Source: an uncultured Clostridia bacterium (GTDB taxonomy: Bacteria > Bacillota > Clostridia > Oscillospirales > Oscillospiraceae). From it: a stretch of 12,671 nucleotides of DNA. Each line of letters opens with the position of its first letter. The stretch's first letter is position 1. The notes under the pieces were generated by a model that saw only the letters and a program-made list of their open reading frames with translations, had not been told where the DNA came from and made no database searches. Shown one piece after another: positions 1-5,735 of the stretch. Made by a program: the position numbers and the translations under genes. The stretch is taken from assembly GCA_946187475.1 (NCBI GenBank), contig CAMHRJ010000033.1:1-12671 (forward strand), in the 5' to 3' direction.

Positions 1-25
1 AAACTCTGCGAGGCCTTTATATTTG

Positions 26-43
26 ACGGCAGAAAGCTGCCGT
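26..43. other. Short hairpin downstream of the cyclophilin gene
   Basis: ACGGCAG (26-32) and CTGCCGT (37-43) form a 7-bp stem with loop AAAG, lying 7 nt beyond the stop of the minus-strand cyclophilin gene. On the minus strand it is followed by CAAATATAAAG rather than a run of T, so it is not a canonical intrinsic terminator. It may be a weak 3'-end structure. Confidence 0.3.
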
Positions 44-50
44 TGTTCCC

Positions 51-581
51 TTACCGCTCGGGGAGCGTCTCCGGCTCGGGGTACTCGACGCCGAAGGTCT
101 CGACCGTGACGGTCTTCATGCGCTGATCCGCCTTGGGCTTGTCGTTCATCATGTTGCGCGGGGCGCGGGCGATCTGGTCGACCACCTCGATGCCCTCAAT
201 GACCTTGCCGAAGGCGGCGTACTGGCGGTCCAGATGGGGCGCGTCCTGATGCATGATGAAGAACTGGCTGCCGGCGGTGTCGGGGATCATGGTGCGGGCC
301 ATGGAGAGCACGCCGCGGGTGTGCTTCAGATCGTTCTTGAAGCCGTTGTCGCTGAACTCGCCGCGGATGCAGTAGCCGGGGCCGCCCATGCCGGTGCCCT
401 GCGGGTCACCGCCCTGGATCATGAAACCGCGGATCACGCGGTGGAAGATCAGGCCGTCATAAAAGCCGGACTTCACCAGGCTGATGAAGTTGTTCACGGT
501 GTTGGGGGCAATTTCGGGATACAGCTCCGCCTTGATGACGCCGCCGTTTTCCATTTCGATGGTGACAATGGGATTGCTCAT
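51..581 (-). CDS. Cyclophilin-type peptidyl-prolyl cis-trans isomerase
   Basis: A 176-residue single-domain cyclophilin, which catalyses cis-trans isomerisation of X-Pro bonds during folding. There is no signal peptide or membrane segment, so it should be cytoplasmic. The core motif FHRVIRGFMIQGGDPQGTG spans about residues 46-64, with the catalytic-site residues Arg48, Phe53 and Gln56 (CypA R55/F60/Q63). The SQFFI strand is at 105-109. The cyclosporin-contact Trp of CypA (W121) is His116 here, as is common in bacterial members. The start is ATG at 581, with AAAGGA about 9 nt upstream and a TATAAT box at 612-617. A repeat element begins at 632, where the -35 would be expected. It follows smpB on the same strand, but the 227-bp gap with the repeat makes co-transcription uncertain. 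The family call is secure; the physiological substrate is unknown. Confidence 0.95.
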   Translation of the reverse strand: MSNPIVTIEMENGGVIKAELYPEIAPNTVNNFISLVKSGFYDGLIFHRVIRGFMIQGGDPQGTGMGGPGYCIRGEFSDNGFKNDLKHTRGVLSMARTMIPDTAGSQFFIMHQDAPHLDRQYAAFGKVIEGIEVVDQIARAPRNMMNDKPKADQRMKTVTVETFGVEYPEPETLPER

Positions 582-611
582 AATTTCGATTCCTTTCTGT
601 CGTATATTTTA

Positions 612-617
612 ATTATA
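612..617 (-). promoter_or_regulatory. Candidate -10 box for the cyclophilin gene
   Basis: TATAAT on the minus strand, 30 nt before the cyclophilin ATG. The place for a -35 (635-640, 17-bp spacing) reads GAGGGA and lies inside the end of the 632-778 repeat, so no consensus -35 is present. Confidence 0.4.
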
Positions 618-631
618 TCCTCTGTTTTCTT

Positions 632-778
632 GGCTCCCTCGGCGAGGGAGCTGTCAGCGAAGCTGACTGAGGGAGCGAGTGTTGGACATGGTTTGCATGG
701 CATGCAGTGCATACAGTCGATAAGGCTCTCTCCCTCAGTCGCGGCTGATGCCGCGCCAGCTCCCTCTCAGAGGGAGCC
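632..778. repeat. Nested palindromic repeat (MITE-like), GGCTCCCTC ends
   Basis: This 147-bp non-coding element has perfect 9-bp inverted ends, GGCTCCCTC (632-640) and GAGGGAGCC (770-778). The two arms are homologous when one is reverse-complemented: both read GGCTCCCTC-n-GAGGGAGCT, then a second small hairpin, then ACTGAGGGAG. In the left arm the inner hairpin is GTCAGC-gaa-GCTGAC. In the right arm it is CGCGGC-tgat-GCCGCG. The middle (about 675-720) is rich in GCATG-like steps. Palindromic repeats with such ends are, to my recollection, common in Oscillospirales genomes; that is not verified here. No transposase is present and I see no clear target-site duplication. A 63-codon minus-strand open frame across it looks like a by-product of the repeat. 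Confidence 0.75.
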
Positions 779-808
779 GAGATGGCTGCGACTGTATATT
801 TCATTTCA

Positions 809-1273
809 TTAATACTTCTCTTTCATGACCCGGTCCATATCCCGCCGGGCGGACTTTTCGGCCGCGGCCTCCCGCTTGTCATAGAGCTTTTTGCCCTTGC
901 AGAGACCGACCTCCGCCTTCACGCGGCCGTCCTTGAAATAGAGACTCAGGGGCACCAGCGTCAGTCCGTCCTGCATGACCCGGGCCTGGAGCTTCACGAT
1001 CTCACGCTTGTGCATCAGCAGCCGTTTGGGCCGATCGGGGTCCTTATTATAATAGCTGCCGTGGGTGTAAGGGCTGATGTGGATGCCGTGGGCGAAGAGC
1101 TCACCGTTTTTCACGGTGCAGAAGCTGTCCTTCAGATTCACGGTGCCGGCGCGGATGCTCTTGACCTCCGTGCCGAACAGCTCGATGCCGGCCTCATACC
1201 GCTCCAGCACGAAATAGTCGTGCAGCGCTTTGCGGTTCTGAGCCGCCTGCTTCGTGCCTTTTTCTCTCGGCAT
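809..1273 (-). CDS. smpB: SsrA-binding protein SmpB
   Basis: A 154-residue protein of normal SmpB length. SmpB binds tmRNA (ssrA) and delivers it to stalled ribosomes, tagging incomplete proteins for proteolysis. The N-terminal beta-barrel begins with NRKALHDYFVLERYEAGIEL and the GTEVKSIR motif (about residues 34-41). The C-terminus carries the KKLYDKRE motif (about 127-134) followed by a basic helix ending RRDMDRVMKEKY, the tail that enters the mRNA channel. The start is ATG at 1273 with AAAGGAGG 7 nt upstream. It is 67 bp downstream of the MecA-like gene on the same strand, so both may share a transcript. No ssrA gene lies in this window. Confidence 0.97.
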   Translation of the reverse strand: MPREKGTKQAAQNRKALHDYFVLERYEAGIELFGTEVKSIRAGTVNLKDSFCTVKNGELFAHGIHISPYTHGSYYNKDPDRPKRLLMHKREIVKLQARVMQDGLTLVPLSLYFKDGRVKAEVGLCKGKKLYDKREAAAEKSARRDMDRVMKEKY

Positions 1274-1340
1274 GAGTGGGCCTCCTTTCTCAGTAGTGGG
1301 TAATTATTTTACCACACTTTTGGGTAGAAGAAAAGAGATT

Positions 1341-1817
1341 TCAGCAAAAATACTTTTGCAGCAGCGCTACCGCGTTCTCCCGGGCGATCAGATCGCCCTG
1401 CTCCGCCAGATGTGCGGCCAGCTCCGGCGTGCAGGGGAGGGGTTCTCCGAATTCATATACTGCGTTGGGCAGGGCGGATTCCGCCAGATAGAGCAGCAGC
1501 TCATAGCCGCCGCAGATGTACACCGCGTCCGCGTCCGTCTCCGGCGGCAGATACGCGATGGCCGCCGCCAGATCGGCAAACAGCGAAAACCGAAACCGGC
1601 AGGGACAGGGCGACACCGGCCGGGCGATGAGCAGCAGCTCATCCTCCGCCGGGAAGAGAGAAATCTCCATCCGCGCCCAGGGCGGCTGCCCGCTGTCTGC
1701 CAGCGCCCGGGCCACGGCCTCTCGCGCCTCCTCCTGGGTCATGCTCCGCCGCCCGCCCAGCTCCGCGCGGCTGATGCGCAGACTGACGGCCTGGGTTGTC
1801 ACGGTCTCAATCACCAT
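1341..1817 (-). CDS. Compact MecA-like adaptor protein
   Basis: A 158-residue protein resembling MecA/YpbH adaptors, which bind unfolded or regulatory proteins and deliver them to the ClpC-ClpP protease. The N-terminal part (MVIETVTTQAVSLRISRAEL, then MTQEEAREAV) matches the MecA substrate-binding domain. The C-terminal half shows the MecA pattern: FRFSLFADLAAAIAYLP, a 'DAVYICGGYELLLYL' strand pair, and a closing LAEQGDLIARENAVALLQKYF. B. subtilis MecA is about 218 residues, so the linker is short here. ATG 1817 is preferred because GGAGG lies 8 nt upstream; a TTG at 1832 would add 5 residues but sits upstream of that site. A TATAAT lies at 1844-1849. The family call rests on pattern similarity by eye. 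Its place beside smpB suggests a protein quality-control pair. Confidence 0.7.
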   Translation of the reverse strand: MVIETVTTQAVSLRISRAELGGRRSMTQEEAREAVARALADSGQPPWARMEISLFPAEDELLLIARPVSPCPCRFRFSLFADLAAAIAYLPPETDADAVYICGGYELLLYLAESALPNAVYEFGEPLPCTPELAAHLAEQGDLIARENAVALLQKYFC

Positions 1818-1843
1818 ATCCTGCCCCTCCAATTCTGACTCCT

Positions 1844-1849
1844 ATTATA
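1844..1849 (-). promoter_or_regulatory. Candidate -10 box for the MecA-like gene
   Basis: A perfect TATAAT on the minus strand, 26 nt before the ATG at 1817. I find no good -35 at 16-18 bp; a TTGAGT is 23 bp away. It gives a short leader with GGAGG in the right place. Confidence 0.4.
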
Positions 1850-1933
1850 AATCACATGGCTGCCGAAGCGCCACTCAAAATATATGGCAATCCTGCCTGA
1901 AATATGGTAAGATACCCGCAGGAGTTGATTTGC

Positions 1934-2482
1934 ATGAAGCTGGAAGAGAAAACCATCAAGTCCATATCCTGCTACCACGGGATCATCGTGAACACCCGGC
2001 TGGACCAGGCCCAGCTGCCGGACGGCAGCTACGCCCTGCGCGAGGTGGTGGAGCATCCCGGCGGCGTGGCGATTCTGCCGCTGGAGGACGACGGCACGGT
2101 CTGGTGCGTGCGCCAGTTCCGCTATCCCTTCTCGGAGCTGCTTTTGGAGATTCCGGCAGGGAAGCTGGAGCCCGGGGAGGACCCGGAGCCTGCCGCCCGG
2201 CGGGAACTCTCGGAGGAGACGGGCCTCACGGCGGGAAGGCTCCAGTATCTGGGCAAGCAGTATGCCTCCCCCGGGTACTGCGGCGAGGTGCTCCACGTCT
2301 ATCTGGCCCGGGACCTGCAGCAGGGCGAAGCCCATCTGGACACTGGAGAGTTTTTGAACGTGGAGAAGCATCCTCTGTCCGAGCTGGTGGACCTGGCCCT
2401 CGCGGGGCAGCTTCCGGACGTGAAAACCGCCGTCGCGGTGCTGAAAACCCGGCTTTTACTGGACCGGGAGCGGGAAAGTTGA
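1934..2482 (+). CDS. NUDIX hydrolase, ADP-ribose pyrophosphatase type
   Basis: A 182-residue NUDIX protein, likely hydrolysing ADP-ribose or a related nucleoside diphosphate derivative to AMP plus a phosphorylated sugar. The NUDIX box GX5EX7REUXEEXGU is complete at residues 76-98 (Gly76, Glu82, Arg90-Glu91, Glu94-Glu95, Gly97), giving the Mg-binding helix. The preceding VRQFRYPFSELLLEIPAGK segment is characteristic of the ADP-ribose pyrophosphatase (NudF/YqkG) subgroup. ATG 1934 is chosen because GGAG lies 9 nt upstream at 1921-1924; an in-frame ATG at 1904 has no ribosome site. It is divergent from the MecA-like gene and ends 20 bp before the rpmH promoter. Substrate choice within NUDIX enzymes cannot be fixed from sequence alone. 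Confidence 0.9.
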   Translation: MKLEEKTIKSISCYHGIIVNTRLDQAQLPDGSYALREVVEHPGGVAILPLEDDGTVWCVRQFRYPFSELLLEIPAGKLEPGEDPEPAARRELSEETGLTAGRLQYLGKQYASPGYCGEVLHVYLARDLQQGEAHLDTGEFLNVEKHPLSELVDLALAGQLPDVKTAVAVLKTRLLLDRERES

Positions 2483-2502
2483 TTGCCGGATGAGAAAAAA
2501 CC

Positions 2503-2532
2503 TTGACATCTCGCGGCCTTATACGTTATAAT
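2503..2532 (+). promoter_or_regulatory. Sigma-A promoter of the rpmH operon
   Basis: TTGACA (2503-2508) and TATAAT (2527-2532) are both perfect consensus hexamers with an 18-bp spacer. The expected start near 2539 leaves about a 95-nt leader before rpmH. That leader holds two hairpins: GCCGCC/GGCGGC (2544-2561) and CAGGCGC/GCGCCTG (2578-2594). Confidence 0.9.
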
Positions 2533-2632
2533 ATCAACCCGGTGCCGCCAAAAACGGCGGCCCGCCTATGTCCACCTCAGGCGCATCGCGCCTGTTGCTG
2601 AGTATCCTATTTTTCAGAAAGGAGTCCAGACG

Positions 2633-2767
2633 ATGTTCCGTACCTACCAGCCCAAAAAGCGCCAGCGCAAGAAAGAGCACGGCTTCCGCAAGAGAATGGC
2701 TACCGCCAACGGCCGCAAGGTGCTCGCCCGCCGCAGAGCGAAGGGCAGAAAAAAGCTGAGCTACTGA
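2633..2767 (+). CDS. rpmH: 50S ribosomal protein L34
   Basis: A 44-codon gene for the small, very basic large-subunit protein L34. The sequence starts MFRTYQPKKRQRKKEHGFRK and continues RMATANGRKVLARRRAKGR, ending KKLSY. This is the universal L34 pattern (YQPk..kRkk.HGFR.RM.T..GR.vL..RR.KGRk.L), and the length is the usual 44 residues. AAAGGAG is 8 nt before the ATG. It is the first gene after the strong promoter at 2503 and precedes rnpA, the conserved bacterial order. The 122-nt gap to rnpA contains a GGGCGG/CCGCCC hairpin (2819-2840) without a U-tract, so read-through to rnpA is likely. Confidence 0.98.
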   Translation: MFRTYQPKKRQRKKEHGFRKRMATANGRKVLARRRAKGRKKLSY

Positions 2768-2889
2768 GTCTCAGCAGTTTGCTGTGAGCATGGCTGCAAC
2801 AAAATAACATCGTTTTTCGGGCGGGTTGATTCATCCGCCCTAAAAGCGTTTGTGTTGACAGTTTGAATCTGCATCATTAGGAGAGGCAA

Positions 2890-3270
2890 GTGGAATTTAC
2901 CGAAACGCTCAAGAAAAACCATGAATTCCGGCGCCTGTATTCCAAGGGAAAGAGCGCGGCTGCGCCCACCATGGTGTGCTACTGCCGCAAGAATGGCCGG
3001 GCGGGCAACCGCATCGGCTTTACCGTTTCCAATAAGATCGGCAACGCCGTCACGCGCAACCGCATCCGCCGCCGCCTGCGGGAGATCTGCCGCCTGCACG
3101 AAGGGGAGCTGAAGCGCGGATATGATATCGTCATCGTGGCCCGCCACCGGGCCAGCGAGTCGGACTATCACCGGCTGGAACGGGAACTGATGAAGACCCT
3201 CGGAAGACTGTCGCTCCTGGAACCCGGGGAGGGAAGCCGTGATGAAAAAGATTCTCATCGCGCTGATTAA
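2890..3270 (+). CDS. rnpA: Ribonuclease P protein component
   Basis: A 126-residue basic protein, the protein subunit of RNase P, which helps the catalytic RNA recognise and cleave the 5' leader of pre-tRNAs. Visible family features are FTETLKKNHEFRRLYSKGK at the N-terminus, RIGFTVSNKIGNAVTRNRIR, and RRRLRE, which completes the RNR signature (about residues 46-65). The DIVIVAR strand follows near residue 79. The start is GTG at 2890 with AGGAG 6 nt upstream. Its last 29 bases overlap yidD in another frame, so its C-terminus (beyond about residue 110) is poorly constrained and hydrophilic, and translation of yidD is probably coupled. It sits between rpmH and yidD as in most bacteria. Confidence 0.97.
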   Translation: MEFTETLKKNHEFRRLYSKGKSAAAPTMVCYCRKNGRAGNRIGFTVSNKIGNAVTRNRIRRRLREICRLHEGELKRGYDIVIVARHRASESDYHRLERELMKTLGRLSLLEPGEGSRDEKDSHRAD

Positions 3271-3457
3271 GTTCTATCGCAAGTATATCTCGCCGCTCTC
3301 ACCGCCCACCTGCCGCTACAGTCCCACCTGCTCACAGTACGCGCTCCAGGCCATCGAGAAATACGGAGCGCTCAAGGGAGGCTGGCTTGCCATCAAGCGC
3401 ATCTCCCGCTGTCACCCGTGGCACAAGGGCCACGATTATTACGACCCGGTACCCTAG
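3242..3457 (+). CDS. yidD: Membrane protein insertion efficiency factor YidD
   Basis: A 71-residue small YidD-family protein, thought to assist YidC-dependent insertion at the inner face of the membrane. It begins MKKILIALIKFYRKYISPL, an amphipathic helix, then has the family's Cys motif PTCRYSPTCSQYALQAIEKYG and closes with CHPWHKGHDYYDPVP. Three conserved cysteines are visible (in CRYSPTC and RCHPW). ATG 3242 is chosen over the adjoining GTG at 3239 because GGAGGG lies 8 nt upstream. It overlaps the end of rnpA by 29 bp and is 29 bp before yidC. Confidence 0.95.
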   Translation: MKKILIALIKFYRKYISPLSPPTCRYSPTCSQYALQAIEKYGALKGGWLAIKRISRCHPWHKGHDYYDPVP

Positions 3458-3486
3458 GGTCGAACCACAGACAGGAGACATGAAAC

Positions 3487-4746
3487 ATGTCATTTAGTTC
3501 GATTTTCGGTTGGCCGCTGAAGGAGTTTTACCTTCTGACGGGCAACTACGGCATCGCAGTCATCCTGTTCGGTCTGCTGGTCAACCTCATCCTGCTGCCC
3601 TTCATGGCGAAGAGCAAGAAGAGCATGATGCGCATGACCCGTCTGAATCCGAAGATGCAGGCCCTGCAGGAGAAGTATGCCAAGGACCAGCAGCGTCTCC
3701 AGACCGAGACCATGAAGCTCTATAAGGAAGAGGGCGTCAGCCCCATGTCCGGCTGCCTCTGGACGCTGATTCCGTTCCCCATCCTGATCGCGCTGTATTC
3801 GGTCATCCGCCAGCCCCTGACCAAGATGATGGTCCTGGGCGAAGAGGCCGTCACCAGCCTGACCGAGTGGGTCACCGCCAACGCGGGCTTCGTTGCCGCC
3901 GAATCCGGCCGCAGCGCCGCCTATCAGGAGATTCAGATCGCCGATCTGATCCACGAAAACTGGAGCGCCGTCACCTCCGCCCTGGGCGACTTCGGCGGCA
4001 AGCTCATTGACCTGAACTACCACTTCCTGGGCCTGAATCTGGGCGAGCAGCCCACCTTCCAGCTCTGGAGAACCGACTGGAGCGACGCCTCCGTGTGGCT
4101 CCCCGCCGTGGGCCTGTTCCTGATCCCCGTGATCTCCGCCGGCATGAGCTGGGTGAGCATGATCATCAGCCAGAAGACGAATCCCCAGCCGGCCACTGCC
4201 GCCAACAACAGCACCAACAAGACCATGATGATCTTCATGCCGCTGATGTCCCTGTGGATCTGCTTCAGCATGCCGGCGGCTCTGGGTGTGTACTGGATTG
4301 TAAACAGTGTCTTCGGCATCCTGCGTGACGTGGGCCTGACCAAGTACTTCACCAAGACTCTGGACCTGGAGGACGCGGAGCGCGAGCAGAAGGCCGAAGT
4401 GCGCAGAGCACGGGAGCTGGAGGAAGAGCGCGCCCGCCAGAAGGAGGAGACCGAGCGCCGCCGCGAAGCCGGCGAAAGCACGGTCAACCGCAACACCAGC
4501 AAGAAAAAGCTGCAGGCCAGCCAGAAGCAGCAGAACGACGAGCGCAAGGCCGAGGCCGCCCGCGAGGAGCGCGCCGCCCGCCGCGCCAGACTGGGCATCC
4601 CGGAAAACGAGACTCCACCCGCCCAGGTTGGCCACCGCCGCTATGCCCGCGGCCGCGCCTATGACCCCGACCGCTACGGCGCGCAGTTCGCGCCCAAGGC
4701 TCCGTCGGAGGCGTCCGATGAGATCACCGAAGTAACAGGAGAATAA
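3487..4746 (+). CDS. yidC: Membrane protein insertase YidC/Oxa1 family
   Basis: A 419-residue Oxa1/YidC insertase that places proteins in the cytoplasmic membrane alone or with Sec. There is no lipobox or cleaved signal. Order: TM1 about 20-40; a cytoplasmic helical hairpin about 41-85 (KKSMMRMTRLNPKMQALQEKY); TM2 about 86-107 (SGCLWTLIPFPILIALY); a roughly 95-residue outer segment; TM3 about 203-226; then TM4-TM5 about 245-280 (MMIFMPLMSLWICFSMPAALGVYW). The tail 290-419 is a highly charged coiled-coil and Arg-rich region. The usual TM1 arginine of the hydrophilic groove aligns with Asn33 (LLVNLILLPF). AGGAG lies 9 nt before the ATG. It is in the rpmH operon, 3 nt before jag. Confidence 0.96.
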   Translation: MSFSSIFGWPLKEFYLLTGNYGIAVILFGLLVNLILLPFMAKSKKSMMRMTRLNPKMQALQEKYAKDQQRLQTETMKLYKEEGVSPMSGCLWTLIPFPILIALYSVIRQPLTKMMVLGEEAVTSLTEWVTANAGFVAAESGRSAAYQEIQIADLIHENWSAVTSALGDFGGKLIDLNYHFLGLNLGEQPTFQLWRTDWSDASVWLPAVGLFLIPVISAGMSWVSMIISQKTNPQPATAANNSTNKTMMIFMPLMSLWICFSMPAALGVYWIVNSVFGILRDVGLTKYFTKTLDLEDAEREQKAEVRRARELEEERARQKEETERRREAGESTVNRNTSKKKLQASQKQQNDERKAEAAREERAARRARLGIPENETPPAQVGHRRYARGRAYDPDRYGAQFAPKAPSEASDEITEVTGE

Positions 4747-4749
4747 ACT

Positions 4750-5424
4750 ATGCTGAAAACATTGGAAAAGACCGCGAAGACCGAGGAAGAGGCCGTCGCC
4801 GCCGCCCTGGCAGAGCTGGGGATGGACCGGGATGACGTCTCGGTCGAGATCGTGGAGCGCTCCAAGTCCGGCTTTCTGGGCATTGGCGCGCAGGACGCGA
4901 CCATTCGCGTCAGCTATGAGGTGCCCGACGATCCCTACGCCGGCATCCGTTCCTTCCTGGGCGGTCTGCTGGAGCACATGGGCATTTCTGCCGAGATGGA
5001 GATCACGCCCCGTGACAACGGCGGCGTGCAGGTCATTCTCTCCGGCGACAAGATGGGCGATGTGATTGGCCGTCACGGTGAGACCCTGGATGCCATCCAG
5101 CACCTGACCAGCTACGCCGTGAACCACGGCAGCGACAAGCGCCTGAACATCAGCATCGACACCGAGGGCTATCGCGCCCGTCAGGAAGAGCGGCTGGTGC
5201 GCATGGCCCAGAAGATGGCGGCCCGCGTGCTGAAGTATAAGCGCGAGATGCGCATGGAGCCCATGAACTCCTACGAGCGTCACGTGGTGCACACCGCGCT
5301 GCAGGACGTGGAGGGCGTCTCCACCACCTCTGTGGGCGTGGAGCCCTACCGCCGCGTCGTGGTGCTCTATGAGCGCCCGGAGAAGCCCCAGACCAACAAA
5401 CCCGTCAGCCGCGAGTGGAGCTGA
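4750..5424 (+). CDS. jag: RNA-binding protein KhpB/Jag (Jag-N, KH, R3H)
   Basis: A 224-residue RNA-binding protein of the Jag/KhpB family, which in Gram-positives acts with KhpA and affects cell division and envelope control. Three domains are visible. Jag-N is about residues 1-57, with the KSGFLGIGAQDA motif. A KH domain is about 75-140, with the GXXG loop as GRHG (107-110) followed by ETLDAIQ. An R3H domain is about 145-210, with the diagnostic Arg177 and His181 in SYERHVVH. AGGAG (4737-4741), inside the end of yidC, serves as ribosome site, and only 3 nt separate the genes, so translation is probably coupled. It is followed by acpP rather than the usual mnmE. Confidence 0.95.
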   Translation: MLKTLEKTAKTEEEAVAAALAELGMDRDDVSVEIVERSKSGFLGIGAQDATIRVSYEVPDDPYAGIRSFLGGLLEHMGISAEMEITPRDNGGVQVILSGDKMGDVIGRHGETLDAIQHLTSYAVNHGSDKRLNISIDTEGYRARQEERLVRMAQKMAARVLKYKREMRMEPMNSYERHVVHTALQDVEGVSTTSVGVEPYRRVVVLYERPEKPQTNKPVSREWS

Positions 5425-5448
5425 TTTCAAATCAAGGAGGAACACAGC

Positions 5449-5688
5449 ATGTCTGTAGAAGAGATTTTTGAGACCGTGAGAGCGATCCTCGCCGAGCAGC
5501 TGGAGCTGGACCCGGCCGAGATCAACATGGATACCAACATCATTGACGATCTGGACGCCGACTCCCTCGACTTCGTCGAGATGGTCACCAGCATCGAGGA
5601 TGAGTACAACATCGTCATCACCGACGAGAGCGTCGGCGATTTCAAGACCATCCGCCAGGTGGTTGAGTATCTCAAAGAAAAGATCTAA
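5449..5688 (+). CDS. acpP: Acyl carrier protein
   Basis: A 79-residue acidic acyl carrier protein of normal length, which carries growing fatty acyl chains on a 4'-phosphopantetheine arm in type II fatty acid synthesis. The attachment serine is in the DSL motif (DLDADSLDFVEM, Ser39). Helices match the ACP fold, starting MSVEEIFETVRAILAEQLEL and ending IRQVVEYLKEKI. The ribosome site AAGGAGG (5434-5440) is 8 nt from the ATG. It lies 24 bp after jag on the same strand and ends just before a strong terminator, so it is probably the last gene of the rpmH operon. No fab genes are nearby. Confidence 0.97.
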   Translation: MSVEEIFETVRAILAEQLELDPAEINMDTNIIDDLDADSLDFVEMVTSIEDEYNIVITDESVGDFKTIRQVVEYLKEKI

Positions 5689-5700
5689 ACCAACCCAATC

Positions 5701-5735
5701 AAAAGAACCGATCTGTTTCAGATCGGTTCTTTTTT
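5701..5735. terminator. Intrinsic terminator shared by convergent acpP and folC-fthC
   Basis: AGAACCGATCTG (5704-5715) and CAGATCGGTTCT (5719-5730) make a 12-bp stem with a TTT loop, followed by a T-run through 5735. The A-run 5701-5704 gives a short T-tract on the other strand, so it could work both ways. The minus-strand fusion gene reads into it and stops at 5718-5720, in the loop/stem. Confidence 0.92.

Noticed and set aside
613..804. A 63-residue minus-strand protein in the smpB-cyclophilin gap
   Set aside because: It coincides with the palindromic repeat; its sequence is the translation of the repeat arms.
2483..2632. Origin of replication next to rpmH
   Set aside because: No TTATCCACA-like DnaA boxes, no AT-rich unwinding region and no dnaA gene.
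2855..2883. Promoter for rnpA from TTGACA at 2855
   Set aside because: No acceptable -10 occurs at 16-18 bp; that position is occupied by the rnpA ribosome site.
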